Source: Novosphingobium sp. B1
Lineage (GTDB): Bacteria > Pseudomonadota > Alphaproteobacteria > Sphingomonadales > Sphingomonadaceae
Direction: 5' to 3'
NCBI RefSeq assembly: GCF_900176395.1
Contig: NZ_FWXL01000012.1
Coordinates: 24,106-88,105 of the forward strand
DNA length: 64,000 bases
Shown: positions 52,508 through 61,127 of the stretch, piece by piece
Layout: each line of letters begins with the position of its first letter
How positions within the stretch are numbered: position 1 is the stretch's first letter
Program-made: the position numbers and the translations under genes
Notes under the pieces: model-generated
What the model was told of the DNA's origin: nothing
Databases searched by the model: none
Seen by the model: only the letters and a program-made list of their open reading frames with translations

Positions 52508-53899
52508 TCAACGTCCCATTGCCTCAAGTCGTTCGACTTCTTCGCGATAGGGGCGGATTGCGCGGAACATCAGGAAAGTGGCGAGCGGCATGAGCAGGCT
52601 GGCAGTGATCAGCAGCGCCTTCCACAACTGGGTAGGATCGCCGATCAGCACGTCCTGCACCTTGCCGACGACATAACTGCCCATGGCGCCGAAGAAGGTG
52701 AACATGAACAGGTAGAAGGCCGTGACCTGCCCGCGCATGTCGTTAGGCGCAACGCGTTGGACGGCGGCGTTCTGCGGCACGGCGCCGGCAATGCCGAACA
52801 TTCCTGAAAGGCCGAACATGATCAGCGAACCCCATGCCGTCGGCATGAGGATGGCAGTTATCGTGCAGACGGTGACGCCGGCCGCGCAACAGGTGGCGGC
52901 GCGAACGTTGGCGTCCTTGTAACGCTTGGCCAGCCATTCGACGAAGACGCCGCCGAGAAGCAGGCCGGAGAGCGAGGCGATCAGTATGGTGACGCCGAGC
53001 GCCGCACCGATCTGCCCTTCATTCCAGCCGAACGTGCGGATCATGAAAGGCACGCGCCAGAACTGCAGACCGAAGGTCTCGACCGCGCTCAGCGCCAGTG
53101 CGCCGAACAGCGGATAATAGACGCGCGGCTTGGCGTTGATCGCGCGGAACGCGTCGACGCCCATGAAAGTCAGCACCTTGCGGCCGAACGACGCATCGAC
53201 CGGAACCATCGGCGCGTCAGCCGCCGGCGCCATGCGCGGGGGTTCCTTGATCGTCAGGAACAGCAGGCCGACAAGCAGCGAAGGGATACCCATGAAGATG
53301 AGGATCCACTGCCATCCGAGAATCGTCAGCGGGCCAAGCTGTGTCGGTCCCCATGGTGCCGTCATCATCACCAGCATGCCGCCGATAAGCGGACCGAGGG
53401 TGGTGCCGCCGATGAAACCGAACTGCAGCAGGGCGAAGGCGCGCGTGAGCTTCCTCGGCGGAAAAGCGTCAGCCAGCAGCGAGTAGGACGCGGGCGCATG
53501 GGCCGAGCCACCCGCGGCGAGGAAAACGCGGCTGCCAACGAACTGGCCGAAGCTCTGGGCAAGGCCGCCCGCCGAGATGATCAGGCCAACCAGTGCGGCG
53601 CCTGCACCCAGCACATACTTGCGCGGGTAGATGTCGGCCAGGCGCGCAAGCGGGATACCAACGAAAAGATAGCAGATGATGCTGGCAGGCCCGGCAAGAA
53701 ATCCCAGCTGCGAATCGGTGAGACCGAAATCGTGCTTGATCCGCTCGGCCAGCATCCCGAAAGTGATGGCATCGAAAAAGGTCAGGAATGTCGCCAGAAT
53801 AATGACGGTAAGCGCCCAGTAGGCCGCCCGGGGCGGATGTTCTGCGCGATCCTGCTGAACGCCGGTCTCGGGAATTGCCGTGACTGCGACACCTGCCAT
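52508..53899 (-). CDS. MFS transporter
   Basis: 463 aa, twelve predicted helices. Signature loop YLFVGIPLARLADIYPRKYV, preceded by FFDAITFGMLAERIKHDFG, and GGSAHAPASYSLLADAFPP in helix 4-5. AGAGGAGAGC precedes the ATG at 53899. It is divergent from the two SDR genes, with operator site C in the gap, and sits 67 bp upstream of the LdpA-like gene on the same strand. Substrate probably an aromatic acid, by context only. Confidence 0.87.
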   Translation of the reverse strand: MAGVAVTAIPETGVQQDRAEHPPRAAYWALTVIILATFLTFFDAITFGMLAERIKHDFGLTDSQLGFLAGPASIICYLFVGIPLARLADIYPRKYVLGAGAALVGLIISAGGLAQSFGQFVGSRVFLAAGGSAHAPASYSLLADAFPPRKLTRAFALLQFGFIGGTTLGPLIGGMLVMMTAPWGPTQLGPLTILGWQWILIFMGIPSLLVGLLFLTIKEPPRMAPAADAPMVPVDASFGRKVLTFMGVDAFRAINAKPRVYYPLFGALALSAVETFGLQFWRVPFMIRTFGWNEGQIGAALGVTILIASLSGLLLGGVFVEWLAKRYKDANVRAATCCAAGVTVCTITAILMPTAWGSLIMFGLSGMFGIAGAVPQNAAVQRVAPNDMRGQVTAFYLFMFTFFGAMGSYVVGKVQDVLIGDPTQLWKALLITASLLMPLATFLMFRAIRPYREEVERLEAMGR

Positions 53900-53954
53900 G
53901 TGCTCTCCTCTCTCGCTTCAGCAGTCCCTTCACGGACCTTTTCGATGCAGCGAT

Positions 53955-53975
53955 ATTGTTAGTCTTGCATACAAA
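53955..53975. promoter_or_regulatory. Candidate MarR operator, site C
   Basis: ATTGTTAG, TCTTG, CATACAAA: 21 bases aligning with site A over nearly their whole length. It lies in the 160-bp gap between the divergent MFS transporter (53899) and the first SDR gene (54060), so it could control both. Confidence 0.65.
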
Positions 53976-54059
53976 TTCGCGCTGGTGAATACACAAGCTG
54001 AAAAATGATTCCCCGCCATCGGAGCGTGGCGGCGAACGACGAGGAATGGAGAGGATCTG

Positions 54060-54980
54060 ATGCAAAATCTGCCGGGCAAGACAGCATTCGTGACGGGCGG
54101 CGCCAGCGGCATCGGCCTCGGCATTGCCAAGGCGCTGCTTGGCGCGGGGATGAACGTGACCATTGCCGACATCCGCCAGGATCATCTCGATTCGGCGGTC
54201 GCAGAACTGGATGGCGGCGAACGCGTGCTGGCAGTGAAGCTGGACGTGACCAACCGCGAGCAGTTTGCCGCCGTGGCAGATGCAGTCGAGGCGAAGTTCG
54301 ACAAGATCCACATTCTGGTCAACAACGCAGGCGTTGCCGTCGTCGGGCCGACGGAACTGGCGACCTTTGCCGACTGGGACTGGGTCATGGGCGTGAATGT
54401 GGGCGGCACTGTCAATGGCATCGTCACGATGCTGCCGCGCATTCTGGCGCATGGCGAAGGCGGACACATCGTCTGCACCGCATCGATGAGCGCACTTGTG
54501 CCGGTGGGCGGTACGACGATCTATTCGTCGGGCAAGGCGGCGGTCACTTCGATGATGGAGTGCATGCGGCCCGAGCTCGAGCCACGCGGCGTGATCTGCA
54601 GCGCGTTCTGCCCCGGCGCCGTGCAATCGAACATTGCCGATGCGGCCAAGACCCGGCCCGCCGACCTTGCAGACACTGGTTATGCCGAAGCCGACAAGCG
54701 CCGTGCATCGGGCGGCAACTTCATGCACCTGTACCAGACCAAGGAGCAGGTCGGGCAGCGCGTGCTCGAGGGCATCCTCAATGACGAGCTCTACATCCTG
54801 ACCCACTCCGAGTTCCTGACCGGCGTGGAAGAGCGCGGGCTTGCGACCACCGCAGCGGTGCAGACCCACCTGCCCGAGAACCCGGAATACAAGCAGACCT
54901 TCGCCATGCTGTTCCGCAACCCGGCGATCACCGAGGAAATCGCCCGGCAGAACACGCTGAAGGAAGGGCGCGCCAAGTGA
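54060..54980 (+). CDS. Short-chain dehydrogenase/reductase (first of tandem pair)
   Basis: 306 aa classical SDR: cofactor motif TGGASGIGLGIA, ADIRQDHL at the end of the second strand (Asp suggests NAD), NNAGVAVVG, and catalytic Ser/Tyr/Lys in CTASMSALVP and IYSSGKAAV. A 50-residue C-terminal extension beyond the usual 250 aa is shared with its neighbour. GAGAGGAT sets the ATG at 54060. Such enzymes oxidise benzylic alcohols of lignin dimers in sphingomonads (LigD/L/N/O), which fits this cluster; the true substrate is unknown. Confidence 0.88.
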   Translation: MQNLPGKTAFVTGGASGIGLGIAKALLGAGMNVTIADIRQDHLDSAVAELDGGERVLAVKLDVTNREQFAAVADAVEAKFDKIHILVNNAGVAVVGPTELATFADWDWVMGVNVGGTVNGIVTMLPRILAHGEGGHIVCTASMSALVPVGGTTIYSSGKAAVTSMMECMRPELEPRGVICSAFCPGAVQSNIADAAKTRPADLADTGYAEADKRRASGGNFMHLYQTKEQVGQRVLEGILNDELYILTHSEFLTGVEERGLATTAAVQTHLPENPEYKQTFAMLFRNPAITEEIARQNTLKEGRAK

Positions 54981-55897
54981 AGGACTTCGCAGGGCGTACA
55001 GCCTTCGTCACCGGGGGCGCGAATGGCGTGGGCATCGGGCTGGTGCGCCAGTTGCTGAACGAGGGTTGCAAGGTCGCCATTGCCGACATCCGTCAGGATT
55101 CGATCGACAAGGCGCTCGCATCCCTGGACAATCGCGAGGTCATGGGCGTGCAGCTCGACGTGGCCAGCCGCGATGGCTTCATGGCCGCGGCGGACGAGGT
55201 CGAGGCGAAGTTCGGGCCGGTTTCAATCCTGTGCAACAATGCGGGCGTGAACCTTTTCCAGCCGATCGAGGAATCCTCATACGACGACTGGGACTGGCTG
55301 CTTGGCGTCAACCTCCATGGCGTTATCAACGGGGTGATGACCTTCGTGCCGCGCATGGTGGAGCGCGTGAAGGCGGGCGAGCAGAAGGGCGGGCACGTCG
55401 TCAATACCGCGTCGATGGCAGCTTTCCTCGCCGCAGGCAGCCCCGGCATCTACAACACGACCAAATTTGCAGTGCGCGGGCTTTCGGAATCGCTGCACTA
55501 TTCGCTGCTGAAGTACCAGATCGGCGTCTCGGTGCTCTGCCCGGGTCTTGTGAAAAGCTACATCTATGCCAGCGACGAAGTGCGGCCCGATGCGCTGAAG
55601 GGCGCGATGAAGCCGGTTGACCCAACGGCGGTGGAGCGTCTGCAGGGCCTGCACGAATTCGGCATGGAGCCTGACGTTATCGGCGCGCGCGTGATCGAGG
55701 CGATGAAGGCCAATCGCCTGCACATCTTCTCGCACCCCGACCACAAGGATGAGGTGCGCGAGATCTTCGACGAGATCATCGCCGAGTATCAGGACTATCC
55801 CAAGGACGCCGGCTATGACCGGCGCGTGGCCTTCGAGAAGTTCCGAGCCGACGGTTTTGCCGAGACGCGGCGGCAATCAAGGGCGGCGGATTTCTGA
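54977..55897 (+). CDS. Short-chain dehydrogenase/reductase (second of tandem pair)
   Basis: 306 aa, the same length as its neighbour. Cofactor motif TGGANGVGIGLV, ADIRQDSI, NNAGVNLFQ, and catalytic NTASMAAFLAAG, YNTTKFAVRG. The start GTG overlaps the preceding stop (GTGA), so the pair is translationally coupled. The two are clearly paralogous (both have ADIRQD and RQ near the ends) but differ in the substrate region, which suggests action on different stereoisomers or successive steps. Confidence 0.88.
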   Translation: MKDFAGRTAFVTGGANGVGIGLVRQLLNEGCKVAIADIRQDSIDKALASLDNREVMGVQLDVASRDGFMAAADEVEAKFGPVSILCNNAGVNLFQPIEESSYDDWDWLLGVNLHGVINGVMTFVPRMVERVKAGEQKGGHVVNTASMAAFLAAGSPGIYNTTKFAVRGLSESLHYSLLKYQIGVSVLCPGLVKSYIYASDEVRPDALKGAMKPVDPTAVERLQGLHEFGMEPDVIGARVIEAMKANRLHIFSHPDHKDEVREIFDEIIAEYQDYPKDAGYDRRVAFEKFRADGFAETRRQSRAADF

Positions 55898-55907
55898 AGG
55901 CAAACGA

Positions 55908-55937
55908 AAAGGGCGGAGCCGCGAGGCCCCGCCCTTT
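55908..55937. terminator. Bidirectional rho-independent terminator
   Basis: AAAGGGCGGAGCC, loop GCGA, GGCCCCGCCCTTT: a 13-bp stem with one mismatch between the convergent SDR and aminotransferase genes. On the minus strand it is followed by TTTTCGTTT, on the plus strand by CTCG after TTT. Confidence 0.8.
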
Positions 55938-55960
55938 CTCGTCCAGCCGGGCGTGCCGCC

Positions 55961-57130
55961 TCAGGCGACGTCGCGCAGGGCTTCTACGAACTTGTCGATG
56001 TTACCGGTAGTGAGGCCCGCGATGTTGATGCGGCCCGAACCTGCCATGTAGACGCCGTGCTTTTCGCGGATGGCGAGGATCTGTTCGCCGTTCAGCGGCA
56101 GCATCGAGAACAGGCCGTTCTGCACGCCCAATGGCGCCATGCTGATCGGGCCGACCTGCTGCGCCGAGGCAAGGCGATCGCGCACCCAGCGCATGCGGTC
56201 GCGCATCTCGTCGAGCTCGGCCAGCCACATCGCGGTCAGGCTTTCGTCGGCAAGGATGAGGCGGACGGCGGCCGCGCCATGATCGGGCGGCATCGACCAC
56301 GAAGCGCGGGCAATCGTCGCGCCGTTGGCCATGGCGTTGGCAAGCGCGGTGGCATCGGACGTGACGGCGTAGAACGCGCCGACGCGATCGCGATAGAGGC
56401 CGAAGTTCTTGTCGCACGAATAGGCTACGAGGGCTTCGGGGACTACCGAAAGAACCTTGCGCAGGCCATAGGCATCGGCTTCCATGCCCGCGCCCAGGCC
56501 CTGGTAGGCAAGGTCGAGGATGGGCAGCACGTTGCGCTCGACCAGAAGCGGCGCGATCTCGTCCCACTGCGCTTCGGTGTAATCGACGCCGGTCGGGTTG
56601 TGGCAGCAGCCGTGGAGCAGCACGGCATCGCCCGCCTCGGCTCCGGCCAGCGCAGCCTTCAGCGCATCGAGATCGGCAAAACCATCGGCGGTCATGTGGC
56701 TGAAGGTCTTCAGTTCCATGCCTGCTGCGGCGATGATCTGCGCATGGTTGGGCCACGAGGGCGTACCCATCCACACGCGCTTGACGCCTGAACGCTTGGC
56801 CACCTCGATGGCAAGACGCACAGCGCCGGTGCCGCCCGGTGCCTGCATGCCTTCAACCTTCGAACGGTCGAAGTCCGTGCCGAAAACATAGGGGATCAGC
56901 GCGTGGACGAAGCCCATGTCGCCTTCAGGACCGAGGTAGGCCTTGGAATCCTGCGTTTCGAGCAACTTGGCCTCCGCAGCCTTCATCGCCTTGAACACCG
57001 GGGTATCGCCTTCGGAAGTCCGATAGACGCCGACGCCGAGGTCGATCTTGTCGGCGCGCGGATCGGCATTGTGGAGCTTGATCAGCGCCAGAAGTGCGTC
57101 GGCGGGCTGAGCGGCAAGATTTTCGAGCAT
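55961..57130 (-). CDS. Aromatic/aspartate aminotransferase (class I)
   Basis: 389 aa PLP enzyme. Landmarks: YRTSEGDTPVFKAMKAAE and KAYLGPEGDMGF near the start, LLHGCCHNPTGVDYTEAQWD, ILDLAYQGLGAGMEADAYG and SCDKNFGLYRDRVGAF with the PLP lysine. This is the AspC/TyrB branch, transaminating aromatic amino acids or aspartate with 2-oxoglutarate. ATG 57130 is chosen because it begins MLENLAAQPADALLAL, the conserved start. It is a single gene between two terminators. Confidence 0.92.
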   Translation of the reverse strand: MLENLAAQPADALLALIKLHNADPRADKIDLGVGVYRTSEGDTPVFKAMKAAEAKLLETQDSKAYLGPEGDMGFVHALIPYVFGTDFDRSKVEGMQAPGGTGAVRLAIEVAKRSGVKRVWMGTPSWPNHAQIIAAAGMELKTFSHMTADGFADLDALKAALAGAEAGDAVLLHGCCHNPTGVDYTEAQWDEIAPLLVERNVLPILDLAYQGLGAGMEADAYGLRKVLSVVPEALVAYSCDKNFGLYRDRVGAFYAVTSDATALANAMANGATIARASWSMPPDHGAAAVRLILADESLTAMWLAELDEMRDRMRWVRDRLASAQQVGPISMAPLGVQNGLFSMLPLNGEQILAIREKHGVYMAGSGRINIAGLTTGNIDKFVEALRDVA

Positions 57131-57255
57131 GAGGCCTTCCTTTGCGGGGAGCAAATAGCGGCGGCTCCATGCCGCCGGAAAGCCTCGGGAGCAACCCCCG
57201 CATAACAATAATACGGTATGCGCTCAGGTTTTCGTACGGAAGTTGCCGAAATGGC

Positions 57256-58041
57256 TCAGAACGGCATCCAGTTCTGCTTCTTCGAAAACTTCATGTAGCC
57301 GCCATTGATGCCAAGGCGCAGACCCGCCCCCGATCGCACGGGAATCAGCACGACATCGCCCTTGCGCAGATAGCTGACATGGAACCCGCCCACGAGATAG
57401 GCTTGCCCCTCACCGGCCGGGAAACGCTTGTAGAGCTCTTCGCTGTCATAGAGGTTGTAGACCAGCACGAAGGTGCTGGCAGCATTTGCTCCGACGTCGA
57501 AACCGATGGAGGGACCAGTCCAGTACACCGGGCGCTCGCCCTCTACCTTGTGGTGAAGCGTGCCCGAACCGTAGCGCACGCCAACGACCAGTGCGCCGCC
57601 AGCTTCACGCCCGACGATGTAGGCATTGGGCTCACCCTGCTTCTTGAGCAGGTCCTTGATGATGTCGGCAAGGCCGGCTGCACCCTTGCCGAAGACACCC
57701 TCGGCCGCGCCGATAAGGTCATCGTCCTTGTAGGTGCTGCCCGAAGACGCTGCCGCAGCCGCCGCTTGCTGCGCCGGGAAGGTTTCCGCAGGAGCCGGCG
57801 GCGGGGCATCGGCAGGAAGCGCGGGCAGGCTGCCGGCCTCGGCCCCTGCAGGCGCTGCTGCCGGCGTTGACGGCGGCGGCGAAGTTGGCGCGGCCTGGCC
57901 CTGTTGCGGCACGAGATCGCCATCGATCGCGGCGTTGGGGTCTATCGTCTGGACCTGCGCATGGGCACTTGCACCCACAAGCGACAGGCTCGCCACGAAG
58001 CCAACGGCGATCGCGCGCATCTTAGAAAATCGTGAAGTCAT
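57256..58041 (-). CDS. eipA: DUF1134 envelope protein, EipA-like
   Basis: 261 aa, exported (MTSRFSKMRAIAVGFVASLS, cleaved near AHAQ). A Pro/Ala-rich linker of about 80 residues is followed by the DUF1134 domain: EGVFGKGAAGLADIIKDLLK, YIVGREAGGALVVGVRYGSG, WTGPSIGFDVGANAASTFVL, YLVGGFHVSYLR and PVRSGAGLRLGINGGYMKFS. EipA, the Brucella member, is a periplasmic protein needed for envelope integrity. ATG 58020 (MRAIAVG) is an alternative start. Confidence 0.85.
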   Translation of the reverse strand: MTSRFSKMRAIAVGFVASLSLVGASAHAQVQTIDPNAAIDGDLVPQQGQAAPTSPPPSTPAAAPAGAEAGSLPALPADAPPPAPAETFPAQQAAAAAASSGSTYKDDDLIGAAEGVFGKGAAGLADIIKDLLKKQGEPNAYIVGREAGGALVVGVRYGSGTLHHKVEGERPVYWTGPSIGFDVGANAASTFVLVYNLYDSEELYKRFPAGEGQAYLVGGFHVSYLRKGDVVLIPVRSGAGLRLGINGGYMKFSKKQNWMPF

Positions 58042-58252
58042 AATCCGTCCGTCCGATCCCGCGCTTCAGCGCTCCCCCGCAGGGCTAACAGAATCGAACC
58101 CTGCCCGCGCCACAATGAACCGTCGATGAGCCGAGTCCGAAACGCGCCGAAGTGCTTTTCCAAAGCTTTTGCAGACCTCGCAAGTTTTTGCCCGAGAGCC
58201 CCTTGCCGCCCCCTACAACCCTCGTTATAGCGCCCCCTCGCCGCTGCGATCC

Positions 58253-58345
58253 GGAGACGTGGGTGAGTGGCTGAAACCAACGGTTTGCTAAACCGTCGTA
58301 CTGGTAAATCCGGTACCGAGGGTTCGAATCCCTCCGTCTCCGCCA
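58253..58345 (+). tRNA. tRNA-Ser (GCU anticodon)
   Basis: Class II tRNA of 93 bases with encoded CCA. Acceptor GGAGACG/CGTCTCC, anticodon stem CGGTTT/AAACCG with GCT (positions about 58287-58289), long variable arm (TACTGGTAAATCCGGTA region), T arm with GGTTCGAATCC. Discriminator G at 58342. Its 3' end is the probable attachment site of the integrase that follows. Confidence 0.96.
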
Positions 58346-58388
58346 GATCAAGTTTTGCAGCGAGCTTTCACGAACTAAGGTGAACGCT

Positions 58389-58415
58389 AGAAAGCCCGGG
58401 TTTCCCGGGCTTTCT
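58389..58415 (+). terminator. Rho-independent terminator after tRNA-Ser
   Basis: AGAAAGCCCGGG, loop TTT, CCCGGGCTTTCT: a perfect 12-bp stem (58389-58400 and 58404-58415) with TTGTG after it, 44 bp downstream of the tRNA. Confidence 0.8.
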
Positions 58416-58524
58416 TGTGTGCGTGGAGTTCATAGCAGTTCGCCGAAAGTCGCTTCAAGCCTTGCAAAATTTATGACCAGAATTTCTTGAACTTCTCCGA
58501 TTCGACGCTATTGAAGCGAAAATC

Positions 58525-59748
58525 ATGCCCTCGCACGCGCGTAACAAACTTTCAGCTCGGCAGGTGCTGTCACTCACCAAACCGAACATCTATTCCGATG
58601 GCGGGGGACTTTATCTGCGCGTCCGTGCGACAGGCCGGTCTTGGATATTCATCGGAACGCTGAAGCAAGGTGGCAATCTTAGGATAAAGGGAACCGGCAA
58701 CGGTGAGCGCATAGAACTCGGATTGGGATCGGCTCTTGACGTTAGCTTGGCGAAGGCGCGGGAAAAGGCAGCGGAAATTCGCACCATGCTGCTCGACGGT
58801 ATTGATCCGCGCGCTGAGCGTTTAAAGCCAAAAGCCCAGGGGCTGCACGCCGCAACGTTTGGTTCTTTTGCCATGGACCTGGTCGACGACATTGAGGAAG
58901 GCTTCAAGAATCCGAAGCATCGGCAGCAGTGGCGCAACACGCTTAAAACATACGCAGAGCCGCTTTTTAGAACTCCCATCGATCAAGTGACGACCGAGCA
59001 AATCCTTGCCGTTCTTCAGCCGATCTGGTTGAGCAAAGCCGAAACTGCCTCGCGTCTTCGAGGGCGCATTGAGCGAGTTCTCGACGCCGCTAAGGTCAAA
59101 GGACTGCGCACAGGCGAGAATCCGGCGCGAGGCCGCGGCCATCTCGATTTGCTGTTGCCCAAGCGAAGCAAGGCAGCGGTTAAGCACCACCCGGCCCTTC
59201 CGTTTGCAGAAATTGCCACCTTCATGGCCAGACTCAGCGAGCGACCTGCCGTTGCCGCAAGAGCACTCGAGTTTACCATTCTGACTGCGGCGCGGTCTGG
59301 CGAGTCGCGTGGCATGACTTGGGGCGAGGTCGACCTCCAGAACAAACTTTGGACCGTACCAGCGGGGCGCATGAAGGCCCAAGCCGAGCATCAAGTTCCG
59401 CTAAGCAATGCTGCCATGGTGATCCTTCACGCCATGCATGTAGACAATTTAAAGCCGATGGATTTTGTTTTTCCTGCTCCACGCGGCGGCTCGCTCTCTG
59501 ACATGGCGCTCTCGCAGCTGCTCAAGAGGATGGAATACTCGCACATCACGGTGCATGGATTCCGCTCGACTTTTCGTGACTGGGCGGGCGAAAAGACCCA
59601 GTTTGGGCGCGAAGAAGTAGAAATGGCACTTGCGCACACTGTCGCATCATCCGTGGAACGTGCCTACCGGCGCGGACGGGCCTTGGAAAAGCGACGTGAG
59701 CTGATGGCAGCATGGGCTGCATACTGCTCGTTGACAGCACAGTTTTAA
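58525..59748 (+). CDS. P4-type tyrosine integrase
   Basis: 407 aa site-specific recombinase. The N-terminal DUF4102 arm-binding domain is seen as DGGGLYLRVRATGRSWIF and GLGSALDVSLAKAREKA. The catalytic residues are R in AARSGESRGMTWGEVD, HGFRSTFRDWA (His-x-x-Arg), the histidine in LAHTVASS, and the nucleophile Tyr in VERAYRRG. It is directly downstream of tRNA-Ser and codirectional, the usual arrangement for islands that insert into the tRNA 3' end. Confidence 0.95.
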   Translation: MPSHARNKLSARQVLSLTKPNIYSDGGGLYLRVRATGRSWIFIGTLKQGGNLRIKGTGNGERIELGLGSALDVSLAKAREKAAEIRTMLLDGIDPRAERLKPKAQGLHAATFGSFAMDLVDDIEEGFKNPKHRQQWRNTLKTYAEPLFRTPIDQVTTEQILAVLQPIWLSKAETASRLRGRIERVLDAAKVKGLRTGENPARGRGHLDLLLPKRSKAAVKHHPALPFAEIATFMARLSERPAVAARALEFTILTAARSGESRGMTWGEVDLQNKLWTVPAGRMKAQAEHQVPLSNAAMVILHAMHVDNLKPMDFVFPAPRGGSLSDMALSQLLKRMEYSHITVHGFRSTFRDWAGEKTQFGREEVEMALAHTVASSVERAYRRGRALEKRRELMAAWAAYCSLTAQF

Positions 59749-59966
59749 GGCATTTTTTTGCCCTCGATACTTCACCCTCACTTTGGATTCTAGTCGAACG
59801 GGATCACCTGCCACGCTACCGGCTGGAGGCCCAGAATGGAACTTTCTCGTTATCGACCGGCTACCGCGTCCACTTCAGCTTCAATCAGAACCGGAACTCC
59901 TTACTTAATGGCAAAGGCGACCGGACTGGATCAACGCTGGCCGGCTAGCGGTCGGCAGCGATCTAT

Positions 59967-61127
59967 TCAAAATACTATAGCTTCCTGAGCTTGCTCTTCG
60001 TCTTTAGCTAACGACCAAATTTTTGATAGATCCGGCTCAAACAAGTTTGACGTAAGCTCAAGACATACTTCGCGAAGGGTATCATTCAGAGACGGAAGGT
60101 AATCATTCGGAGTTCGAATGAGCTTTATCTGATCATGAACTACAACGTTTCTGACGCTGTATAGGAGGAAGTCCCAGGTTTCCTGACCCGTTAGTTTCTC
60201 GCCCAAATCCTTTAAAAGATCGCGACATGTGACAGCCAAGGCATCCAGCGCCGCTCGATTGACGGTCGGATGAAGGCAGTGCGCGGCTAGGATACCAAGA
60301 CGAGATCGGTCGGCAGTGATCGCCGAAAGCCTCTTTTTAAGCCGCCACGAAGACATCTCCATCCCAAGCAGCGCTCTCAGGCTCCACGAATATACCTTCT
60401 CGATTGAGTATTCGATGAGCTGGTATAGCCTCAGAAATCGGCCTGCCTCAGATGTGTCGGCGTCTGACTGCCTTAAAAGTTGGAAAATGACCTCAATATC
60501 TTCGTCAAGTACCGGAGAAAGTGCCGCCAATCTAACGGAGGCAGAAAACTTGTCCTCTGCGAAAAACTTCCGGTCACGCTCATATCGATCCAAGATTGTG
60601 ATGCCCTGCGAAAGCAGCATTAGCTTAAACTGCTCAACACGCACCCCAGCGTCGTCCAAATTCTGCAAGCCCGCAACCACTATCGAAAGGTTGTCCGGAA
60701 ACAATTCATCCGGGAAAACACGCCGATCACGAAGTACATCAATCGACGCATCTGGAGCAAAATTGGCAATATTTGAAAGATTGATCAATTTGTGGAACGC
60801 AACTCGAGCGTACCTCTTCTGCCAGTCGCCTTCAATGTCCGCCTCCCCCCGAAAAAAGGTCATAGGAAACACATATCCCAGGCTCGCATGGGTTCCGCGC
60901 ATTTGTAACTTGGAGACCTGAGCTTCGCCAGAATAGCCAGTCAGGCAAAAGGCAAAAAAGTATAAGTTGACATCGCGCAGGTCGATATCTGGGAGCTTAT
61001 GCATGACCTCAAAAATAGGCAGTTCTGAAGATTTAATCTCCGCGTTAGGCCCGGAAAAGCTTATTTCAAGACGCAGATTAGCGGCTTCGTCTGCCGATAG
61101 GCCAAACGCAGACAAAGTATTGGCCAT
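59967..61127 (-). CDS. Hypothetical protein with C-terminal HEPN-like RNxxxH motif
   Basis: 386 aa, unlike any family I know. The N-terminal half is mixed alpha/beta. From about residue 200 it is predicted all-helical, with FLRLYQLIEYSIEKVYSW followed after about 75 residues by LLYSVRNVVVHDQI, in which R326-N327-x3-H331 fits the RNxxxH (Rx4-6H) active motif of HEPN ribonucleases. HEPN proteins are typical RNA-cleaving effectors of defence and toxin systems. The ATG overlaps the stop of the ParB-like gene upstream by one base (TAATG). Codon use and GC are lower than in the chromosome around. Confidence 0.65.
   Translation of the reverse strand: MANTLSAFGLSADEAANLRLEISFSGPNAEIKSSELPIFEVMHKLPDIDLRDVNLYFFAFCLTGYSGEAQVSKLQMRGTHASLGYVFPMTFFRGEADIEGDWQKRYARVAFHKLINLSNIANFAPDASIDVLRDRRVFPDELFPDNLSIVVAGLQNLDDAGVRVEQFKLMLLSQGITILDRYERDRKFFAEDKFSASVRLAALSPVLDEDIEVIFQLLRQSDADTSEAGRFLRLYQLIEYSIEKVYSWSLRALLGMEMSSWRLKKRLSAITADRSRLGILAAHCLHPTVNRAALDALAVTCRDLLKDLGEKLTGQETWDFLLYSVRNVVVHDQIKLIRTPNDYLPSLNDTLREVCLELTSNLFEPDLSKIWSLAKDEEQAQEAIVF

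Noticed and set aside
59712..59948. 78-aa open frame at the end of the integrase gene
   Set aside because: It starts inside the integrase, has no ribosome site and no recognisable features.
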